Shown here: in pieces, positions 60,196 to 64,000 of the stretch | Layout: the number at the start of each line of letters is the position of its first letter | Numbering within the stretch: position 1 is the stretch's first letter | NCBI RefSeq assembly: GCF_030818935.1 | Contig: NZ_JAUTBD010000001.1 | Location: forward strand, 2,418,001 to 2,482,000 | Reading direction: 5' to 3' | DNA from: Microbacterium sp. SORGH_AS_1204 | GTDB taxonomy: Bacteria > Actinomycetota > Actinomycetes > Actinomycetales > Microbacteriaceae | DNA length: 64,000 bases | Translations under genes and position numbers: made by a program | Notes under the pieces: generated by a model | Databases searched by the model: none | Seen by the model: only the letters and a program-made list of their open reading frames with translations | Told to the model about the DNA's origin: nothing

Positions 60196-61128
60196 TTACG
60201 CGGAACCCTCTGCGTTTTTCACTGTACCACCCTTGACGTCGACGGCGAGCATGAGCGCCTGCCACGGGGTGTCGACCACGGATGCCATAAGATCCGCTGC
60301 CGCGAGGCGCTGCCCCGGCCCGTCGGCGAGCACCAGCACGCTCGGGCCGGCGCCCGAGACGACGGCCGCGTATCCCTCGGCGCGGAGCGCGCGCACGAGG
60401 CGGTCGGTCTCGGGCATCGCCTGCGCGCGATAGTTCTGGTGCAGCTTGTCTTCGGTGGCGGCCATCAGCAGCTCGGGGCTCTGCGTCATCGCGGCGATCA
60501 GCAGCGCCGAACGAGAGACGTTGAACACGGCGTCTTCTCGCGGCACCTGCAGCGGCTGCAGGCTGCGGGCGACGGCGGTCGACATCGTGAAGCTCGGCAC
60601 GAACACCAGCGGCGACACACCGCGGTGCACGATGAGCTGCTTGTGCTGCGGGCCCTCGGCATCCATCCACGCGATCGTGAGACCGCCGAAGAGGCCGGGC
60701 GCGACGTTGTCGGGGTGCCCCTCCATCTCGGTGGCCAAGCGCAGCAGATCGACATCGCTGAAGTGCGCCTCGCCCTCGAGAAGGCCCTTGGCTGCCAGGA
60801 TGCCGGCGACCACCGCCGCCCCCGATGACCCCATGCCGCGCCCGTGCGGGATGACGTTGTGGGCGGTCAGCCGCAGCCCGGGGAGGGTACGGCCGACCGA
60901 TGCGTACGTGTGCGCCATCGCGCGCACGACGAGGTGCGACGCGTCGCGCGGCACGTCGACTGTGCCCTCGCCCGAGACCTCGATCTCGAGGCGGCCGTCG
61001 TCGATCTGCTCGACGACGAGGTCGTCGTAGACGCTCAGCGCCAGACCGAGGGTGTCGAAGCCGGGGCCGAGGTTCGCGCTCGTGGCGGGAACGCGGACCG
61101 CGACCCGGCGACCGGGGCCTGAGCTCAC
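60196..61128 (-). CDS. thrB: Homoserine kinase
   Basis: GHMP-family kinase phosphorylating homoserine on the way to threonine. 310 aa with the ATP-binding motif [12 protein letters not shown] and the N-terminal [16 protein letters not shown]. The GTG start at 61128 overlaps the thrC stop (GTGA). It is the last gene of hom-thrC-thrB; 150 bp without a gene separate it from rho. Confidence 0.95.
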   Translation of the reverse strand: MSSGPGRRVAVRVPATSANLGPGFDTLGLALSVYDDLVVEQIDDGRLEIEVSGEGTVDVPRDASHLVVRAMAHTYASVGRTLPGLRLTAHNVIPHGRGMGSSGAAVVAGILAAKGLLEGEAHFSDVDLLRLATEMEGHPDNVAPGLFGGLTIAWMDAEGPQHKQLIVHRGVSPLVFVPSFTMSTAVARSLQPLQVPREDAVFNVSRSALLIAAMTQSPELLMAATEDKLHQNYRAQAMPETDRLVRALRAEGYAAVVSGAGPSVLVLADGPGQRLAAADLMASVVDTPWQALMLAVDVKGGTVKNAEGSA

Positions 61129-62207
61129 GCGGTCACCGGCTGCAGGTCGAGCACGGAGGCGACCTCCGAGGTGGTCGCGTCGACGACGGTGGGCGTGACG
61201 TCGGAGCCGTCGGCTTGGCGGAGAGCCCACTGGGGGTCCTTCAGACCGTGGCCGGTGACGGTCAGCACGACCTTCGCCCCGGCGGGGACGAGGCCCGCCT
61301 CGGCGCGCTCGAGCAGACCCGCGACGCTGATCGCCGAGGCGGGCTCGACGAAGACGCCCACCTCGCCGGCGAGGATCTTCTGCGCCTCGAGGATGCCGGC
61401 GTCGTCGATCGCGCCGAAGTAGCCGTCGGTGGCGTCGCGCGCTTCGAGCGCCAGCTCCCACGAGGCGGGGTTGCCGATGCGGATCGCGCTGGCGATCGTC
61501 TCGGGGTTCTTCACGACCTCGCCGCGCACGAGCGGGGCCGAGCCGGCGGCCTGGAAGCCGAACATGCGGGGCACGCGCGTCGCGACGCCGCGCGCGGCCT
61601 CCTCGCGGTAGCCGCGCGAGTAGGCGGTGTAGTTGCCGGCGTTGCCCACCGGGATGAAGTGGAAGTCGGGGGCGTCGCCGAGCTGCTCGACGACCTCGTA
61701 CGCCGCGGTCTTCTGACCCTCGATGCGATCCGGGTTGACCGAGTTGACCAGGTGCACCGGGTAGTGATCGGCGAGCTCGCGAGCGATCTCGAGACAGTCG
61801 TCGAAGTTGCCGCGGATCTGGATGAGCCGACCGTTGTGGGCCACGGCCTGGCTGAGCTTGCCCATGGCGATCTTGCCCTCGGGCACGAGGACGGCGGCGG
61901 TGATGCCGGCGTGCGCGGCATATGCGGCGGCCGAGGCCGAGGTGTTGCCCGTGGAGGCGCAGATGACCGCCTTGGCGCCGTGCTCGACGGCGCGCGAGAG
62001 CGCGACGGTCATGCCGCGGTCCTTGAACGAACCGGTGGGGTTCATGCCCTCGAACTTCACCCAGACATCGGCGCCGGTGCGACGCGACAGGGCGGGAGCG
62101 GGGATGAGGGGCGTACCGCCCTCGCCGAGCGTGACGACGGTGGAGGCGTCGGTGACGCCCAGGCGGTCGGCGTATTCGCGGAGGACTCCGCGCCAGAGGT
62201 GAGCCAT
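61125..62207 (-). CDS. thrC: Threonine synthase
   Basis: PLP enzyme converting O-phosphohomoserine to threonine. 360 aa (the short, class-II-like form typical of actinobacteria) with PLP-lysine K62 ([10 protein letters not shown]) and the phosphate loop [10 protein letters not shown]. It begins 2 bp after the hom stop and overlaps thrB, so the three genes form one translationally coupled operon. Confidence 0.95.
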   Translation of the reverse strand: MAHLWRGVLREYADRLGVTDASTVVTLGEGGTPLIPAPALSRRTGADVWVKFEGMNPTGSFKDRGMTVALSRAVEHGAKAVICASTGNTSASAAAYAAHAGITAAVLVPEGKIAMGKLSQAVAHNGRLIQIRGNFDDCLEIARELADHYPVHLVNSVNPDRIEGQKTAAYEVVEQLGDAPDFHFIPVGNAGNYTAYSRGYREEAARGVATRVPRMFGFQAAGSAPLVRGEVVKNPETIASAIRIGNPASWELALEARDATDGYFGAIDDAGILEAQKILAGEVGVFVEPASAISVAGLLERAEAGLVPAGAKVVLTVTGHGLKDPQWALRQADGSDVTPTVVDATTSEVASVLDLQPVTA

Positions 62208-62209
62208 AA

Positions 62210-63532
62210 TCAGTTCCCTTCCACGCGCAGCACGGACACCACGCGCTCGACGACGCCGCTCGCGGCGAGACGCTCGACGGTCTCGCTCAGGTCCTGCTCG
62301 CGGGCCTTGTGTGTTCCGATGACCAGGCGGGCGGAGCCGCCGGTCTGAGTGGTCTGGTCCGCCTCGATGACGGTCTGCTCGACGGTCGCGATTGACACGC
62401 GTCCTTCGCTGAGGATGCCGGCGACGGTGGCGAGCACGCCCGGCTTGTCGTCGACCTCGAGGGTGATCTGGTAGCGCGTGATGACGTGTCCGATCGGCAC
62501 GGCGGGGAGGTTCGCACGGGTCGACTCCCCCACGCCCACGCCGCCGGCGATGTGGCGGCGCGCGGCCGAGACGACGTCGCCGAGCACGGCGGAGGCGGTC
62601 TGCACGCCGCCGGCACCGGCGCCGTAGAACATGAGGTCGCCCGCGGCTTCGGCCTGGACGAACACGGCGTTGTTCGCGCCGTGGACGCTCGCGAGCGGGT
62701 GGGTGCGCTCGACGAGCGCGGGGTAGACGCGCACGGAGATCGATTCCGAGCCGTCCTCGGCCGTGAGGCGCTCGCAGACGGCGAGGAGCTTGATCACGTA
62801 GCCGGCGTGACGCGCCGACTCGATCATCGCGGCGTCGACCGCGGTGATGCCCTCGCGGTGCACGGCATCCAAGGGGACGGTGGTGTGGAACGCGAGGCTG
62901 GCGAGGATCGCGGCCTTCTGCGCGGCGTCGTAGCCCTCGACGTCGGCGGTGGGGTCGGCCTCCGCGTACCCGAGGGCCTGCGCCTGCGCGAGCACGTCGG
63001 CGAAGTCGGCGCCCTCGGTGTCCATGCGGTCGAGGATGTAGTTCGTCGTGCCGTTGACAATGCCCATGATGCGCACGACGCGGTCGCCGGCGAGCGAGTC
63101 GCGCAGCGGCCGGATGATCGGGATGGCACCGGCGGCGGCGGCCTCGTAATACACCTCGGCGCCGACCTGGTCGGCGGCCTCGAAGACCTCGGACCCGTGG
63201 GTGGCCAGCAGCGCCTTGTTCGCCGTGACGACATCGGCGCCCGAGGCGATCGCGTGCAGCACCTGCGTGCGGGCCGGCTCGATGCCGCCCATCAGCTCGA
63301 TGACGATGTCGCTGCCGACGATGAGGGTCTCGGCATCCGTCGTGAAGAGCTCGCGGGGCAGGTCGGCGTCGCGCTTGGAGTCGAGGTTGCGCACCGCGAT
63401 GCCGGCGAGCTCGAGCTTCGCGCCCGCGCGATCGGCGAGTTCGTCGCCGTGCTTGAGCAGCAGATCGGCGACCTGCGAGCCGACGGCGCCGGCGCCGAGG
63501 AGCGCCACGCGGAGCGTGCGGTAGTCGGTCAT
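62210..63532 (-). CDS. hom: Homoserine dehydrogenase
   Basis: Reduces aspartate semialdehyde to homoserine with NAD(P)H. 440 aa: nucleotide-binding GAGAVGSQV, the catalytic domain ([11 protein letters not shown]), and a C-terminal ACT domain (about 360-435), the usual site of threonine feedback inhibition. The start ATG 63532 overlaps the lysA stop by four bases. Confidence 0.96.
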   Translation of the reverse strand: MTDYRTLRVALLGAGAVGSQVADLLLKHGDELADRAGAKLELAGIAVRNLDSKRDADLPRELFTTDAETLIVGSDIVIELMGGIEPARTQVLHAIASGADVVTANKALLATHGSEVFEAADQVGAEVYYEAAAAGAIPIIRPLRDSLAGDRVVRIMGIVNGTTNYILDRMDTEGADFADVLAQAQALGYAEADPTADVEGYDAAQKAAILASLAFHTTVPLDAVHREGITAVDAAMIESARHAGYVIKLLAVCERLTAEDGSESISVRVYPALVERTHPLASVHGANNAVFVQAEAAGDLMFYGAGAGGVQTASAVLGDVVSAARRHIAGGVGVGESTRANLPAVPIGHVITRYQITLEVDDKPGVLATVAGILSEGRVSIATVEQTVIEADQTTQTGGSARLVIGTHKAREQDLSETVERLAASGVVERVVSVLRVEGN

Positions 63533-64000
63533 TCGGTGTCTCCGTGGGGTGTGGCGGTCGTGTCGGATGCCGTGAGGCCGGCGTCGCGCGAGAGCAGGTC
63601 GTCGACGGTCTCGCCGCGGACGATGACGCGCGCGTGTCCGTCTCGGACGGCGACGACCGGCGGACGGGGGGTGTAGTTGTAGTTGTTCGCGAGCGAGAAG
63701 CAGTAGGCGCCGGTCGCGGGGACGCCGAGCAGGTCGCCCGGGGTCACGTCGCGCGGGAGGTATTCGGCATCGACGACGATGTCGCCCGACTCGCAGTGCC
63801 GGCCGACGACGCGCGCGAGCGCCGGCTCCTCGTGGCTCACCCGCGACACCAGACGTGCCGAGAAGTCGGCGCCGTACAGGGCGGGGCGGGCGTTGTCGCT
63901 CATGCCGCCGTCGACGCTGACGTAGGTGCGCTCGAGGTCCTCGGATGCCGCGACGGTCTTGACCGTTCCCACCTCGTAGAGGGTGACCCCGGCCTGGCCG
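63529..64000 (-). CDS. lysA: Diaminopimelate decarboxylase, C-terminal part (5' end outside window)
   Basis: PLP enzyme producing lysine from meso-diaminopimelate. Only about 157 C-terminal residues are in the window, and the frame continues past the edge ([11 protein letters not shown] reads through). Visible are the beta-barrel motifs [17 protein letters not shown] and CESGDIV, and the active-site tyrosine region [14 protein letters not shown]. It is coupled to hom by a 4-bp overlap, linking lysine and threonine branches of the aspartate family. Confidence 0.94.
   Translation of the reverse strand, partial: GQAGVTLYEVGTVKTVAASEDLERTYVSVDGGMSDNARPALYGADFSARLVSRVSHEEPALARVVGRHCESGDIVVDAEYLPRDVTPGDLLGVPATGAYCFSLANNYNYTPRPPVVAVRDGHARVIVRGETVDDLLSRDAGLTASDTTATPHGDTE

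Overview
The window is high-GC DNA that reads as ordinary actinobacterial chromosome, most likely Microbacterium or a close relative in the Microbacteriaceae. This rests on the very GC-rich third codon positions, frequent GTG starts with GAGG/GGAG ribosome sites, a Rho with a very long Ala/Glu/Pro-rich N-terminus, a short AtpC, and the gene order lysA-hom-thrC-thrB-rho-prfA with prmC-tsaC-wecA-atpI-atpBEFHAGDC. The genus is inferred from this overall picture; no 16S gene is present. I saw no tRNA, rRNA, CRISPR array, transposase, phage gene or plasmid function.

Layout. 0-6.4 kb: end of mutY, then the translation/transcription cluster nusA-ylxR-infB-rbfA (minus strand), with no rimP in front of nusA, and an HD-domain gene. 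6.5-14.3 kb: a frameshifted glycogen phosphorylase, a DUF1206 membrane protein, an aldo/keto reductase, proS and a BenE-like transporter. 14.4-22.3 kb: the isoprenoid and envelope genes ispG, rseP-like and dxr (all minus), interrupted by two plus-strand genes: a fused anthranilate synthase (TrpE-TrpG) behind a textbook tryptophan attenuator with its own leader peptide, and an orphan MurE-like ligase. 22.3-32.6 kb: an FKBP lipoprotein, an acyltransferase and a three-carbon block, namely the PTS-dependent dihydroxyacetone kinase dhaKLM and glpD-glpF-glpK with a divergent SorC-type regulator and a clear palindromic operator. 32.7-39.0 kb: a frameshifted small membrane protein, OsmC, asparaginase, an APC permease, a PP2C phosphatase, a DUF5684 protein and YaaA.

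39.1-49.5 kb: the complete F-type ATP synthase operon preceded by atpI-like, wecA-like, tsaC and prmC, all minus and partly overlapping. 49.5-56.2 kb: cysK-cysE, an acyl-CoA dehydrogenase, an AraC regulator, an amidase and a DUF559 nuclease-like gene. These separate prmC from prfA, which are usually neighbours, and the prfA side of the segment is full of palindromic repeats. 56.6-64 kb: prfA, rho, thrB, thrC, hom and the end of lysA.

The genes work as several ordinary modules: translation (infB, nusA, rbfA, proS, prfA, prmC, tsaC), isoprenoid precursor synthesis (dxr, ispG), glycerol and dihydroxyacetone use, oxidative phosphorylation, and amino-acid synthesis (Trp, Cys, Thr, Lys). I found no gene cluster that looks like a new defence or biosynthetic system. 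The more interesting signals are small: two families of palindromic intergenic elements, a large nested palindrome between infB and rbfA, the trp attenuator, a SorC-type operator, an apparent CTG start for atpB, and a strongly recurring heptamer (GGATGCC/GGCATCC) that appears to force the use of otherwise rare codons.
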